Assembly: GCF_014189455.1 (NCBI RefSeq)
Contig: NZ_CP050296.1
Coordinates: 3,902,001 to 3,966,000, forward strand
Source of the DNA: Mesorhizobium huakuii
Lineage (GTDB): Bacteria; Pseudomonadota; Alphaproteobacteria; Rhizobiales; Rhizobiaceae
Length of the DNA stretch: 64,000 nt
Direction of reading: 5' to 3'
Below the pieces are notes generated by a model. It was not told the DNA's origin, did no database searches, and saw nothing but the letters and a program-made list of their open reading frames with translations. A program made the translations under genes and the position numbers. Every line of letters begins with the position of its first letter. The stretch's first letter is position 1. Below, piece after piece: positions 1 through 7,930 of the stretch.

Positions 1-282
1 AACTTCCTGCGCCGCGCCATGGAAGGCATTGGCGGCCAGATCCGTTCCGAAATGGGAAAAAGCCAATCCTGTCGCCGTCTCGGATGCCTTGCCGAGCCCG
101 AGCGATGCCATGTGCGGGACAAACAGCGGCCCCTGACGAAGCCGCTCGCGATCCGCACGCCCTTCGGCGCAAGCTTCGGCGATGTGCGCAAGCGTGTTGG
201 CGCCGGCGTCGCCATAGCGTTCAGCATCGGCCGCGCCGCCGACGCCGAAGGAATCCAGGACAAAGAGGAAAGCACGCGCCAT
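1..282 (-). CDS. deoB: phosphopentomutase, N-terminal 94 codons (partial at window edge)
   Basis: Reading the minus strand from the ATG at 282 gives a protein that begins [16 protein letters not shown] and continues with [12 protein letters not shown] and [12 protein letters not shown]. This is the N-terminus of phosphopentomutase (alkaline-phosphatase superfamily). The Asp of VLDSFGVGG is the first metal-binding residue of the family. The enzyme interconverts ribose-1-phosphate (or deoxyribose-1-phosphate) and the 5-phosphate in nucleoside salvage. The gene runs off the left edge, so about three quarters of the protein is not visible. It is transcribed away from the PhnD-like gene at 621, with three palindromic repeats in the gap. 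Confidence 0.9.
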   Translation of the reverse strand, partial: MARAFLFVLDSFGVGGAADAERYGDAGANTLAHIAEACAEGRADRERLRQGPLFVPHMASLGLGKASETATGLAFSHFGTDLAANAFHGAAQEV

Positions 283-380
283 CGGGTCATTGTTGCCAGT
301 TTGGACGCCCAGACATAGGGTTCCACGGCGGTATTGGCAATTCGGAAACCAAACGGCAATGGCTGGCGTGGATAGTCCAG

Positions 381-541
381 TGCATGTCGCCCAAAAGTGC
401 GCAGCGGTTTTGGGGGAACGACATGCACAAGCTAAGAGTGCATGTAACCCAAAATGCCTGGCGGTTTCTGGGACAACGACATGGACAAACTAATAGTCCA
501 TGTCGCCCAAAAGTGTCTGGCGGTTTTGGGGCAACGACGAC
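381..541. repeat. three tandem imperfect palindromic repeats, 58-bp period
   Basis: Three similar units begin at about 383, 441 and 499, exactly 58 bp apart. Each starts with catgt, then cccaaaa, then a cggttt(t)tggg core, and ends in caacgac(atg) or gaacgacatg. Each unit is itself an imperfect inverted repeat of about 45 bp (tgcatgtcgcccaaaa against ttttgggg-acgacatgca in unit 1). The units fill most of the 338-bp gap (283-620) between the divergent deoB and PhnD-like genes. They could be a REP-like intergenic element or an array of regulator sites. No other gene is seen in this gap. Confidence 0.8.
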
Positions 542-620
542 AGACGTAATCCAAGATAAAAAGTATTGCGGCGCACCGGGCATGGGCATGGATCGAAGAA
601 AACCCAAGGACGGTCTCTTT

Positions 621-1544
621 ATGAACGCCGCGCTGAAGGCATGTGCTGGCCTTGTGGTCGTGCACGGCGCGCTCTGGTGTGGTCCGGCGCGGGCCGACTG
701 GCGCGATGATATCGGCACATTTCGCATCGGCATCGTCGCCGAGCCTGGCGCCGGCAACACCGTTCCGGGGCTGGCGCTGTTGACGCAATCCTTTACCAAT
801 GCGCTTGGCATGAAGGTGGAGTTCGTCGTCGCGCGCGACTATGCGGCATTGATCGAGGCGCAGGCCAACGCCCGGATCGAGTACGCCATCTATTCGGCAA
901 CGGCCTACGCCACGGCGCTGCAGCGTTGCGGATGCATCGAGCCGCTTGTGGCGCCGGTTGATTCCGACGGTGCGGCCGGCATCCGCTCCGTGCTGCTGAC
1001 CAGGGACGGCAAGCTGTCTGGCCTGGGGGCGATGCAGGCGCACCGGATCGCCATGCCGCCGCCGGACAGTGTCGGGGGCTCGCTTCTGCCGCTGGCGGAG
1101 CTGGCCGCCGAGCACGTCAAGATCGCCGAAGACGCCCCCTTTCTGATCCATACGGATTCAGCGTCGGCAGCGGAAAAAATGCTCGTCGACGGCCAGGCCG
1201 ACGCCTCGTTCGGCTGGGTGAGGGCCGCGGCCGACGGCCAGCCGTTGCTGTCTGGTGGAACGCAGGCAAGGCTCGAAGCGGCCGGCCTTTCGGCGTCGGC
1301 TCTCCAGGTCGTGTGGATGTCGGGCCTGCTGAGATATGGTCCCCATGCAGTGCGCAGCGATCTCGACCCGGAAGCCAAGCGCCGGCTGACCGTGTTCCTC
1401 ACCAACCTCAAATCGACGACGCCGGATGTCTACGATCTCCTGGAATCGAAACACTCTGGCGGCTTTTTGACCGCAGCCCCAAAGGATTATGCGGCGGCGG
1501 AAGCCATCGTGCGCCTGGTGTCGGCCGACGGTGGGCAGCGGTAA
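621..1544 (+). CDS. PhnD-like phosphate/phosphonate-family ABC substrate-binding protein (orphan)
   Basis: About 307 residues with an N-terminal signal peptide (MNAALKACAGLVVVHGALWC...ARA, cleavage before DWRD) and a periplasmic type 2 binding-protein fold. It matches the PhnD-like family (PF12974) in its FRIGIVAEPG start, the IEYAIYSATAYATAL segment and the DGQADASFGW segment. I chose the ATG at 621 because AAGGACGG lies about 9 nt upstream and the signal peptide follows at once. In-frame ATGs at 582 and 588 are possible but lack a ribosome site. No permease or ATPase gene lies nearby, so the ligand is unknown and a sensory role is possible. It converges on the TadE/G gene with only 6 bp between. 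Confidence 0.75.
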   Translation: MNAALKACAGLVVVHGALWCGPARADWRDDIGTFRIGIVAEPGAGNTVPGLALLTQSFTNALGMKVEFVVARDYAALIEAQANARIEYAIYSATAYATALQRCGCIEPLVAPVDSDGAAGIRSVLLTRDGKLSGLGAMQAHRIAMPPPDSVGGSLLPLAELAAEHVKIAEDAPFLIHTDSASAAEKMLVDGQADASFGWVRAAADGQPLLSGGTQARLEAAGLSASALQVVWMSGLLRYGPHAVRSDLDPEAKRRLTVFLTNLKSTTPDVYDLLESKHSGGFLTAAPKDYAAAEAIVRLVSADGGQR

Positions 1545-1550
1545 AAGTCT

Positions 1551-2174
1551 TCAGCAGTCGCTGCAGGGGATGGTCAGGCTTCTGCGCGGGCGCAGATAGT
1601 AGGTCTCGCCCATCGGAATCGTCGTGGTGAGGGATTGGGTCAATCCAAGCTTTTGCTGGGTATTCGCCGTCCAGCCGATAATCGGCGCATAGCTAAGATT
1701 GCTGTCAACGCGGATGAGGAAGGTACCGGCAACCTTGAGCGTTGCCGGAACCGTGGTGGCCGTGCCTGCGGTGGCCCCGACACTGTAGACGCCGCTGGCG
1801 ACCTTGCGCGACCACACCACCAGGACCCTGGGCGTCGGATCGGTCGTGACCTGTATTGCGGTGATGGTGATGTTGGGTGTCGAACGGTTGTAGGGTTGAA
1901 TGGTCGATGTGCCGATTTTCATGATGGCGTCGAGATCCGCCTTGACGATGGTCGGCTGCTGCGTGATGAGATCCGCGACCATGCTGCCGATGCGGCTGAC
2001 CTTCTTGCTCGTCTCGATGGCCTGCGACGCCTCCATGGTCATGAAGTACATGATCAGCAGGATAGGCACGATAAGAGCGAACTCGACCGCCGCCACACCA
2101 CGGCGATTGGAGCAGAACCCGACCGCCTTGCTCCAGAGTCCCGCAATTCCCGGATGTGCCCCCGCACGCATCAT
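1551..2174 (-). CDS. TadE/TadG-family pilus assembly protein (minor pseudopilin)
   Basis: 207 residues. After a short basic N-terminus comes the TadE signature NRRGVAAVEFALIVPILLIMYFMTMEA (about residues 23-49): a prepilin-like hydrophobic helix with the Glu expected in TadE/F pseudopilins. A periplasmic beta-rich domain follows, ending in PCSDC with two cysteines that could form a disulfide. In Tad systems these pseudopilins are processed by the TadV/CpaA peptidase and act in pilus assembly at the inner membrane. It sits directly downstream of a second TadE-like gene (33-bp gap), probably in one minus-strand operon. Confidence 0.8.
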   Translation of the reverse strand: MMRAGAHPGIAGLWSKAVGFCSNRRGVAAVEFALIVPILLIMYFMTMEASQAIETSKKVSRIGSMVADLITQQPTIVKADLDAIMKIGTSTIQPYNRSTPNITITAIQVTTDPTPRVLVVWSRKVASGVYSVGATAGTATTVPATLKVAGTFLIRVDSNLSYAPIIGWTANTQQKLGLTQSLTTTIPMGETYYLRPRRSLTIPCSDC

Positions 2175-2207
2175 GCCATTGCCTTTTTCTTGTTGGTGGT
2201 TCCGAAC

Positions 2208-2798
2208 TCAATTGTCGAACGGCTCGTTCTGCCAGGTCGCCGACGCAAAATGCAGTGTCCTGCCGCCGCTCAGATTGGCCATCGACCTCGCCATCAGATC
2301 GGTCACCACAGGCCATTTGTAGAAGACCCGCAGCATGTTCTTCGATTCCGCCAGGCCAGGCGTGTTTGCAAAAGTCTGTGAGTTCGTGCCTTGCATCAGC
2401 ACGACATCGCCGTTCTGGATCGTGAAGCTTGCCGAGGCCGCGTCGGCGAAAGTCGGATATTCGCGAAGATCGACGAGCAGCTGTTGCGGGCAATCCGTCG
2501 AGACGATGATCTGCAGCTTGCTGCAGATCAGGGTCGTCAATTTGGTCCCCGCCACATCGGCCGGCCTCAACTGGCCCGTGCGCAACTGGCGCGCAATATC
2601 GTCGGTGATGTTGGCCATCACCTCCTGGCCGGCAAATGAGATGCAGCTTTCAAGGATGCCAAAGACAAGAAGCGCGAACGGCAATGCCAGGATTGCGAAT
2701 TCGATGGCCGTACTGCCACGGCGGTTGCGAACGAAGCGCTTCAAAAACCCGGCGCGCTCCACCTTGTGCTGACCTGTCGAGCCGAATTCGTTGCCCAT
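2208..2798 (-). CDS. TadE-family pilus assembly protein (minor pseudopilin)
   Basis: 196 residues from the ATG at 2798. The N-terminus holds FVRNRRGSTAIEFAILALPFALLVFGILE, the typical TadE prepilin-like signature with a Glu at the fifth position of the hydrophobic segment. The open frame extends further upstream, but I chose 2798 because AGGAACAGGG precedes this ATG and the signature then falls at the usual distance from the N-terminus. The rest is a periplasmic domain with two cysteines (LICSKLQ and TDCPQQ). It pairs with the downstream TadE/G gene and probably functions as TadE to its TadG/F. Confidence 0.8.
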   Translation of the reverse strand: MGNEFGSTGQHKVERAGFLKRFVRNRRGSTAIEFAILALPFALLVFGILESCISFAGQEVMANITDDIARQLRTGQLRPADVAGTKLTTLICSKLQIIVSTDCPQQLLVDLREYPTFADAASASFTIQNGDVVLMQGTNSQTFANTPGLAESKNMLRVFYKWPVVTDLMARSMANLSGGRTLHFASATWQNEPFDN

Positions 2799-2938
2799 GC
2801 CCTGTTCCTGCCACCCCTGGACGGTTCCGGCAGGTGTATTAGCGCAAACCAATTGAGGTCCGGTGTGAATGATCGTTAAAGTTGGCGCAAACGTCTTAAC
2901 CAGCCAGTAACCTGGGCGGCGGCTAAGGGGCGTGCAGC

Positions 2939-3361
2939 CTATTTGCTCGCGCTCATCTCGGCTTCGGAGGATTTTTCGGCCTCGCTCTTGTAGGAGCTTT
3001 CGCAATAGGGCGTGCACGACATGGTCTGGACCTCGGCACGCCGGTAAATGCGAACCGTCGAGGCTGCCTGCCGCACGACGGTAACCTGCGCGTCGACGAT
3101 CGGGCTGCCCTCCTGGTCGAGAACGACGAGATTGGTGACGCCGAATCCCTTGCCGGTGAGCACGACCGTCGAGGCGTCCTGGACGGAGGCATCGGCGATG
3201 GCCGGGTTGCCGATGACGATCGTGTCGGCGGGGCGTGACAATTTCACGATCTTGGCCTGATTCATCGTGACCTGGATATCGGCGCCGGCCCTAGCTGGCG
3301 TGATCAAGCTCGTGGCGGCAAGAAGCACGGCAACCAGGATTGAGGATCTCAGCACGGCCAT
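2939..3361 (-). CDS. pilus assembly N-terminal domain protein (secretin N-domain-like), secreted
   Basis: 140 residues from the ATG at 3361, with a signal peptide (MAVLRSSILVAVLLAATSLITPARA). Residues about 28-110 match the T2SS/T3SS pilus N-terminal domain (PF13629): VTMNQAKIVKLSRPADTIVIGNPAIAD, then VLTGKGFGVTNLVVLD. The same module opens the CpaC secretin of this locus. The C-terminus adds SCTPYCESSYKSE with two cysteines. Stand-alone copies are common beside rhizobial Tad loci and probably help the secretin ring. The frame is open further upstream, but only this start gives a signal peptide, with GGAG just upstream. Confidence 0.75.
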   Translation of the reverse strand: MAVLRSSILVAVLLAATSLITPARAGADIQVTMNQAKIVKLSRPADTIVIGNPAIADASVQDASTVVLTGKGFGVTNLVVLDQEGSPIVDAQVTVVRQAASTVRIYRRAEVQTMSCTPYCESSYKSEAEKSSEAEMSASK

Positions 3362-3719
3362 CGGGGCGCTCCACGCAAGCAAACTGTTCAACGGAACATG
3401 AACGAGATTGGTGAACCAACGGTTAAGTCGGCTTGCCGGCGCCGGATGTAGCGGCCGGCATGGCTGTTCGCATGGCCGGATCCGTGGCCGGGTCGCAAGC
3501 TTCCTTAAGCCCTTGCCTTTTGCGGCGTTGGCCTGGGAAACGGCACTTTGGCCCGCGCTTAGCATGGAGTTAACCACGCACTCCGTTGGAGCCGGGAAAG
3601 GAATCGGTAAGGCTGTTTATTAAGCCGATCGAAAGAGCTTCTCCCTAGATTGGCAGCATCCGATCAACCATTACAGAAGTTGACGGAAGTGCTGTAACAC
3701 GTGGAGTAGGAGCTCTCGA

Positions 3720-3895
3720 ATGTCTAACCTTTTGCACGTTTCGTGAAGGACGAATCCGGCGCGACCGCTATCGAATATGGTCTGATCGCCGCCCTCATCG
3801 CGCTCGCCATCATCACCGGCGCCGGCGCCCTTGGCAATGCGATCAACGCCAAGTTCACCTCGATCGGTTCCACGCTGAACTCCAGCGGCAGCTAA
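3720..3895 (+). pseudogene. pilA: Flp/Fap family type IVb major pilin, 1-nt frameshift near the start
   Basis: The ATG at 3720 has a good ribosome site (AGGAG), but its frame reads MSNLLHVS and then stops. Adding one T to the four-T run at 3730-3733 gives MSNLFARFVKDESG followed by ATAIEYGLIAALIALAIITG, a perfect 58-residue Flp pilin. The TadV cleavage site is G/ATAIEYG, with the essential Glu and Tyr. As sequenced, a GTG at 3743 could still make a 50-residue product with a shortened leader (MKDESG). The gene is followed by a strong terminator. Either a sequencing error or a real leader truncation is possible; I favour error because other genes here show the same defect. Confidence 0.85.
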
Positions 3896-3930
3896 TCCGC
3901 TGTACTGCTGACGATCAGCTTGTTGCTTAC

Positions 3931-3967
3931 AGCAAGGGCCGCCCACTGGCGGCCCTTGCTTCGTTTT
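3931..3967 (+). terminator. rho-independent terminator after pilA
   Basis: A perfect 13-bp stem (agcaagggccgcc paired with ggcggcccttgct) with a 4-nt loop is followed by tcgttttt. It lies 35 nt after the pilA stop and should end the highly expressed pilin transcript before cpaA. Confidence 0.92.
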
Positions 3968-4079
3968 TACACGGTTCACAGTCAGTTCTGGTTCCGATTT
4001 TTAGAGAACCGCCTCATCAATCGTTAATCGAAAATACCTAGGCTTGGCTCACTGGAATTGAACCTTAGGCGCGACACCG

Positions 4080-4598
4080 ATGCTTGAAGCCCTGATCTTC
4101 GTCGTCTTTCCGTTCTGCATGCTGTTTGCCGCGATCTCCGACATGCTGTCGATGACAATTGCCAACCGCGTCTCGGTGCTGCTTGTCGTCGTCTTCGCGC
4201 TGGTTGCGCCGCTGACGGGTATGGAATGGGCAGCCTATGGCTGGCATTTCGCCGCCGGCGCCCTGGTCCTTACCGTGACGTTCGGCCTGTTCGCGATGGG
4301 TGGCATGGGTGGAGGCGACGCCAAGCTGCTGGCCGCTACGGCCGTGTGGATGGGGTTGAACATCCATCTCGTCGAATACCTCGTTGTCTCGACAATGATC
4401 GGCGGCCTGCTGACGCTTGCCATCCTGCTCTACCGGAAGTCGCCGCTGGCGGCTTTTACCGGACGCAATCCATTCCTGCGTCATTTCGCGGACGACACGA
4501 CCGGGGTTCCCTACGGGATCGCGCTCGGCCTGGGCGGACTGCTGACCTATCCGGACTCGCCTTTGATGGTGTGGGCGCTAGCAAAGCTTGCGGGTTGA
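4080..4598 (+). CDS. cpaA: prepilin peptidase CpaA/TadV
   Basis: 172 residues, a polytopic inner-membrane aspartic protease (A24 family). The two catalytic aspartates are visible: Asp21 in AAISDMLSM and Asp80 in the GGMGGGDAKLL motif. It cleaves the short leader of the Flp pilin and the TadE/F pseudopilins after Gly. Its length is usual for the short TadV type without an N-terminal methylase domain. It sits between pilA and cpaB, as in Caulobacter and other rhizobia. The start at 4080 is the first ATG after the pilA terminator. Confidence 0.9.
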   Translation: MLEALIFVVFPFCMLFAAISDMLSMTIANRVSVLLVVVFALVAPLTGMEWAAYGWHFAAGALVLTVTFGLFAMGGMGGGDAKLLAATAVWMGLNIHLVEYLVVSTMIGGLLTLAILLYRKSPLAAFTGRNPFLRHFADDTTGVPYGIALGLGGLLTYPDSPLMVWALAKLAG

Positions 4599-4696
4599 GC
4601 ACGATCTGATTTCCGTTCCCTTGACTGCGTTGCCCGACCCCTTTGAAAGAGCCGTGGTCGGGCTCTTCGCGTCCGTCACGGCGGGATCCAGCTAAT

Positions 4697-4711
4697 TTAT
4701 GTAAACCTTAA
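4697..4711 (+). promoter_or_regulatory. CtrA-like box candidate upstream of cpaB
   Basis: TTAT-N7-TTAA in an AT-rich stretch about 100 bp before the cpaB start. It is one base off the CtrA consensus TTAA-N7-TTAA. CtrA activates pilin genes in Caulobacter, so the position is sensible, but AT-rich DNA yields such matches by chance. Confidence 0.3.
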
Positions 4712-4812
4712 ATTAATCACGATCGTAAGCATTGCATTAACCTTGTTTTGACGATTGCCGCTGCAAAGTCCGGCTTGGCTACGTGGTTTGCCAAGGGCGA
4801 GGGTTCGGACAG

Positions 4813-5627
4813 ATGCCAGCATCCCGACTTATTATTCTGAGCGTGGCGGTGGCGCGGCGGGTGGCGCTGGCTATGTCGCAAAAAACATGGTCGCCGCCCC
4901 GCCGCCGCAGATCGTTGTCGATTCCGGCCCCCAGGCTCCCGCCGTACCCCTGCAGGACGTGCTTGTGCTCTCGGGCGATGTCGCGATGGGCAACGCGCTC
5001 CAGAACAACATCTCCTGGCAATCCTGGCCGGCCGACGGCGTCAATGCGAATTTCATCACCAAGGTCAACGCTCCCGACGCACTGGAGAAATTGAAAGGGT
5101 CGATTGCCCGTGTGCCGATGTATGCGGGCGAGCCGGTGCGGCGTTCCAAGCTGATCGGCGAGGGGCAGAGCTTCATGTCGTCCATCCTGCCTTCCGGGAT
5201 GCGCGCGGTCGCCACAACCATATCGGCCGACACTTCGGCCGGCGGCTTCATCCTTCCAAACGACTTCGTCGACGTCATCATGACGCGAAGGGCCGATGCC
5301 AGCAGCGGCGGCACCGGTTTCAACACCGAAACCATCCTCAAGAACATCCGCGTCCTGGCAATCGACCAGACGATCCAGGAGGACGAGGAGGGCAAGAAGA
5401 CCAGGGTGGGCCAGACCGCCACGCTGGAGCTCACGCCCAAACAGGCGGAGATCATCACCGTCGCCCAGCAGATGGCCGATCGCCTGACCCTGGCGCTGCG
5501 GGCGATCACGGACACCCAGGAAAAGAATGTGGACGAGGCCGACTATCTCGTTTCCGGCAATGGCCGCAAGGGAACGGTGAGACTGATCAAGTCGGGTGAA
5601 GTTTCCGAAGTAGGGGCAAGGAAATGA
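4813..5627 (+). pseudogene. cpaB: Flp pilus assembly protein CpaB/RcpC, 1-nt frameshift near the N-terminus
   Basis: The ATG at 4813 reads MPASRLIILSVAVA, the usual CpaB membrane anchor. The rest of the protein (GGAGYVAKNMVAAPPPQ onward) continues in the frame one base back. One missing base between about 4843 and 4857, in a GC-rich ggcggtggcgcggcggg stretch, explains it. Repaired, the protein has 271 residues: N-terminal TM anchor, SAF domain (about 50-115) and RcpC C-terminal domain with SGMRAVATTISADTSAGGFILPND. CpaB is a periplasmic partner of the CpaC secretin. The gene overlaps cpaC by ATGA. Confidence 0.85.
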
Positions 5628-7141
5628 GGCTAAGCGGTAAACTGCCGGCAATCATAGCCGCGGCATTCGGCTTGCTGCTCGTCGGAACGAATGTGCAGGG
5701 CGTTGTCGAGGCGAAGAGCACGCAGGTGACGGCCACGACCGCCAACCAGCGCGTCAAGCTTGGCCTCAACAAATCGGTGGTCATAGACTTGCCGAGCGAT
5801 GCCTACGACATTCTTGTCGCCAACCCGACCGTTGCCGATGCGGTGACCCGCACCGCAAGGCGTATCTACCTGTTCGGCAAGGCGGTCGGCGAGACCAACA
5901 TCTTCGTCTTCGGTCCGAACGGCGAGCAGATCGCCAGCCTGGATCTGGCCGTCGAACGCGACGTCGCCGGCCTGGAGGACTACATCAAGCGCTTCCTTCC
6001 GACCTCGGCCGTCAAGGTGGAACTGCTGAACGACAACGTCGTCTTGACCGGGACGGTCGATACGCCGCTGGACGCCAAACGAGCGGTTGACCTGGCGACG
6101 ATCTTCGTCTCGGGCGGTGAAGCGACGACGGGTCAGTATTCGCAGACCGCTGCCGGCGGCTCGGCCTCGAACGGCGTCGACATCAACAACCCCGATCAGG
6201 AACGACGCGTCTCGAAGATCGTCAATCTCCTGCAGATCATCGGTGACGACCAGGTCACGCTGAAAGTGACGGTCGCCGAAGTCAGCCGCTCCGTGATGAA
6301 GCAGCTCGGCGTCAACATGATCGGCAACGGCGGCAGCAACGGTATCAGCTATGGTGCGATCGGCGACAATTTCGCGGGATTGGGCAAGCAGCTGTCGAAT
6401 TCGGGCTTCAGCATCGGCAACTCGGCACTGAAGGCCTATATCAACGCCATGGAGGAGTCCGGGGTCATGAAGACGCTGGCTGAGCCGACCTTGACCGCCG
6501 TATCCGGCGAGAAGGCGACGTTCAAGGTCGGTGGCGAATACAACATGGTGACCGGCGTCTCCCAGAACGTATCCACCGACAACCAGACCGGCCTGACGAC
6601 GTATTCCATCGACAAGATCGAGTACGGCATCGGCCTGGAATTCCAGCCGGTCGTGCTGTCTCCCGGCCGCATCAGTCTGAAGGTCAGAACCTCGGTCTCC
6701 GAGCCGACAACCGAAGGATCCGTGGCGCTTTCCAATGGCGTGACGAGCCCCGGCGCGAATCTCCTGTCGCTGCGCAAACGCCTTGCCGATACGACGGTCG
6801 AACTGCCCTCGGGCGGTTCCATGATGATCGCCGGCCTGGTTCGCGACGATGTCAGGCAGGCCGTCAACGGCTTGCCGGGGCTGACGAAGATTCCTGTTCT
6901 TGGTGCTCTCTTCCGCAGCAGGGACTTCGTGCGCAACGAAAGTGAGCTCGTCATCATCATCACGCCCTATCTGACGAAGCCGGTGGCACGCAACGATCTC
7001 GCCAAGCCGGACGACAATTTCAATCCTCCGAGCGACGGCGCCGGCATGTTCCTGGGCAAGGTTAATCGGGTCTACGGCACCATGCAGACCGACAGGCCCA
7101 ACGGCCGGTACCACGGCGTCGTCGGCTACATCTACAAGTGA
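5624..7141 (+). CDS. cpaC: outer-membrane secretin CpaC/RcpA of the Tad pilus
   Basis: 505 residues with a signal peptide (ending in NVQGVVEA). In order: pilus N-terminal domain (about 35-110: LGLNKSVVIDLPSDAYDILVANPTVAD), a BON-like segment (VKVELLNDNVVLTGTVDTPLD) and a secretin domain from about 200 to 460. The secretin signature is clear: VPVLGALFRS-type motif KIPVLGALFRSRDF, then NESELVIIITPYL. It forms the outer-membrane channel through which the pilus leaves. ATGA overlap with cpaB shows translational coupling. Confidence 0.92.
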   Translation: MRLSGKLPAIIAAAFGLLLVGTNVQGVVEAKSTQVTATTANQRVKLGLNKSVVIDLPSDAYDILVANPTVADAVTRTARRIYLFGKAVGETNIFVFGPNGEQIASLDLAVERDVAGLEDYIKRFLPTSAVKVELLNDNVVLTGTVDTPLDAKRAVDLATIFVSGGEATTGQYSQTAAGGSASNGVDINNPDQERRVSKIVNLLQIIGDDQVTLKVTVAEVSRSVMKQLGVNMIGNGGSNGISYGAIGDNFAGLGKQLSNSGFSIGNSALKAYINAMEESGVMKTLAEPTLTAVSGEKATFKVGGEYNMVTGVSQNVSTDNQTGLTTYSIDKIEYGIGLEFQPVVLSPGRISLKVRTSVSEPTTEGSVALSNGVTSPGANLLSLRKRLADTTVELPSGGSMMIAGLVRDDVRQAVNGLPGLTKIPVLGALFRSRDFVRNESELVIIITPYLTKPVARNDLAKPDDNFNPPSDGAGMFLGKVNRVYGTMQTDRPNGRYHGVVGYIYK

Positions 7142-7155
7142 ATGGGGAAGCGGAC

Positions 7156-7893
7156 ATGTCTCAGTCAGCGTTGAAGACAAGGACCATCGCCTCGACGATG
7201 CGCACCGGCCGTTCGCGGGCCGGCCTGCGGGCGCTGCCGCTCCTGGCGGTGGCGGTGACGGCCTTGCTGGCCGGCTGCGCCCAGCGCGACAGCATCACCG
7301 TTGGCGCCATTCCGGACGACTATCGCACCAACCATCCGATCGTCATCGCCGAGAAGAACCAGAAGATCGACCTGCCTGTCGGCGCCGGCGACCGCGGCAT
7401 GACCGGTTCACAGCGCGACACGCTGCTCGGTTTCCTCGACGGTTATGACAAGAGTGCCGCGCCGACACTGACGATCCAGATTCCGAGCGGATCGGCCAAT
7501 GAGGTCGCGGCGTCGGCGGCCGGCCGTGATTTCGCCAGGCTCGCGGTCGCCAGCGGCATCAAGCGCAACCGCATCGTCGTGGTCTCCTATCAGGCTGGAT
7601 CGAGCGAGACATCCGCGCCGGTTCGCGTCTCCTTTATCGCCGTGAGAGCCCAGACCGACAAATGCGGCCGCTGGCCGGACGATCTCACCGAGACCTCCGA
7701 AAACAAGCACTATGCCGACTTCGGCTGCTCCTATCAGAACAATCTCGCCGCCCAGGTTGCGAACCCGTCCGACCTGCTCGGGCCGCGCAAGCAGACCACC
7801 ATCGATGCGGAAAATCGCGGCGCGGTGATCGATATCTACCGCAGCCGGGGTATTTCGGGTGAATTCCTCGGCAATTCGGAAGTGACGTACTGA
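7156..7893 (+). CDS. cpaD: pilus lipoprotein CpaD
   Basis: About 245 residues with a lipoprotein signal: an Arg-rich start, a hydrophobic stretch (LPLLAVAVTALLAGC) and lipobox LLAGC. The CpaD family features are DDYRTNHPIVI near the start, the LTIQIPSGSANE region and a C-terminal cysteine pair (TDKCGRWPDD, DFGCSYQNNLAAQVANPSDLLGPR). It is an outer-membrane pilotin-like partner of the CpaC secretin. I prefer the ATG at 7156 because GGGGAAG lies just upstream. A GTG at 7138 that overlaps the cpaC stop would add six residues. Confidence 0.9.
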   Translation: MSQSALKTRTIASTMRTGRSRAGLRALPLLAVAVTALLAGCAQRDSITVGAIPDDYRTNHPIVIAEKNQKIDLPVGAGDRGMTGSQRDTLLGFLDGYDKSAAPTLTIQIPSGSANEVAASAAGRDFARLAVASGIKRNRIVVVSYQAGSSETSAPVRVSFIAVRAQTDKCGRWPDDLTETSENKHYADFGCSYQNNLAAQVANPSDLLGPRKQTTIDAENRGAVIDIYRSRGISGEFLGNSEVTY

Positions 7894-7930
7894 GCCGAGC
7901 CCTCGAGGAAAGAGAAGCCACGGAAAGAGC

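Noticed and set aside
381..541. CRISPR array
   Set aside because: Only three units, the repeats are imperfect and longer than the intervening DNA, and there are no cas genes.
84..620. Extended N-terminus of the PhnD-like protein from 84
   Set aside because: It would read through deoB on the other strand and through the palindromic repeats, and the signal peptide would then be internal.
5630..7180. Long minus-strand open frame (about 516 codons) opposite cpaC
   Set aside because: It is the antisense shadow of a clear secretin gene in GC-rich DNA; it has no known domain or ribosome site.
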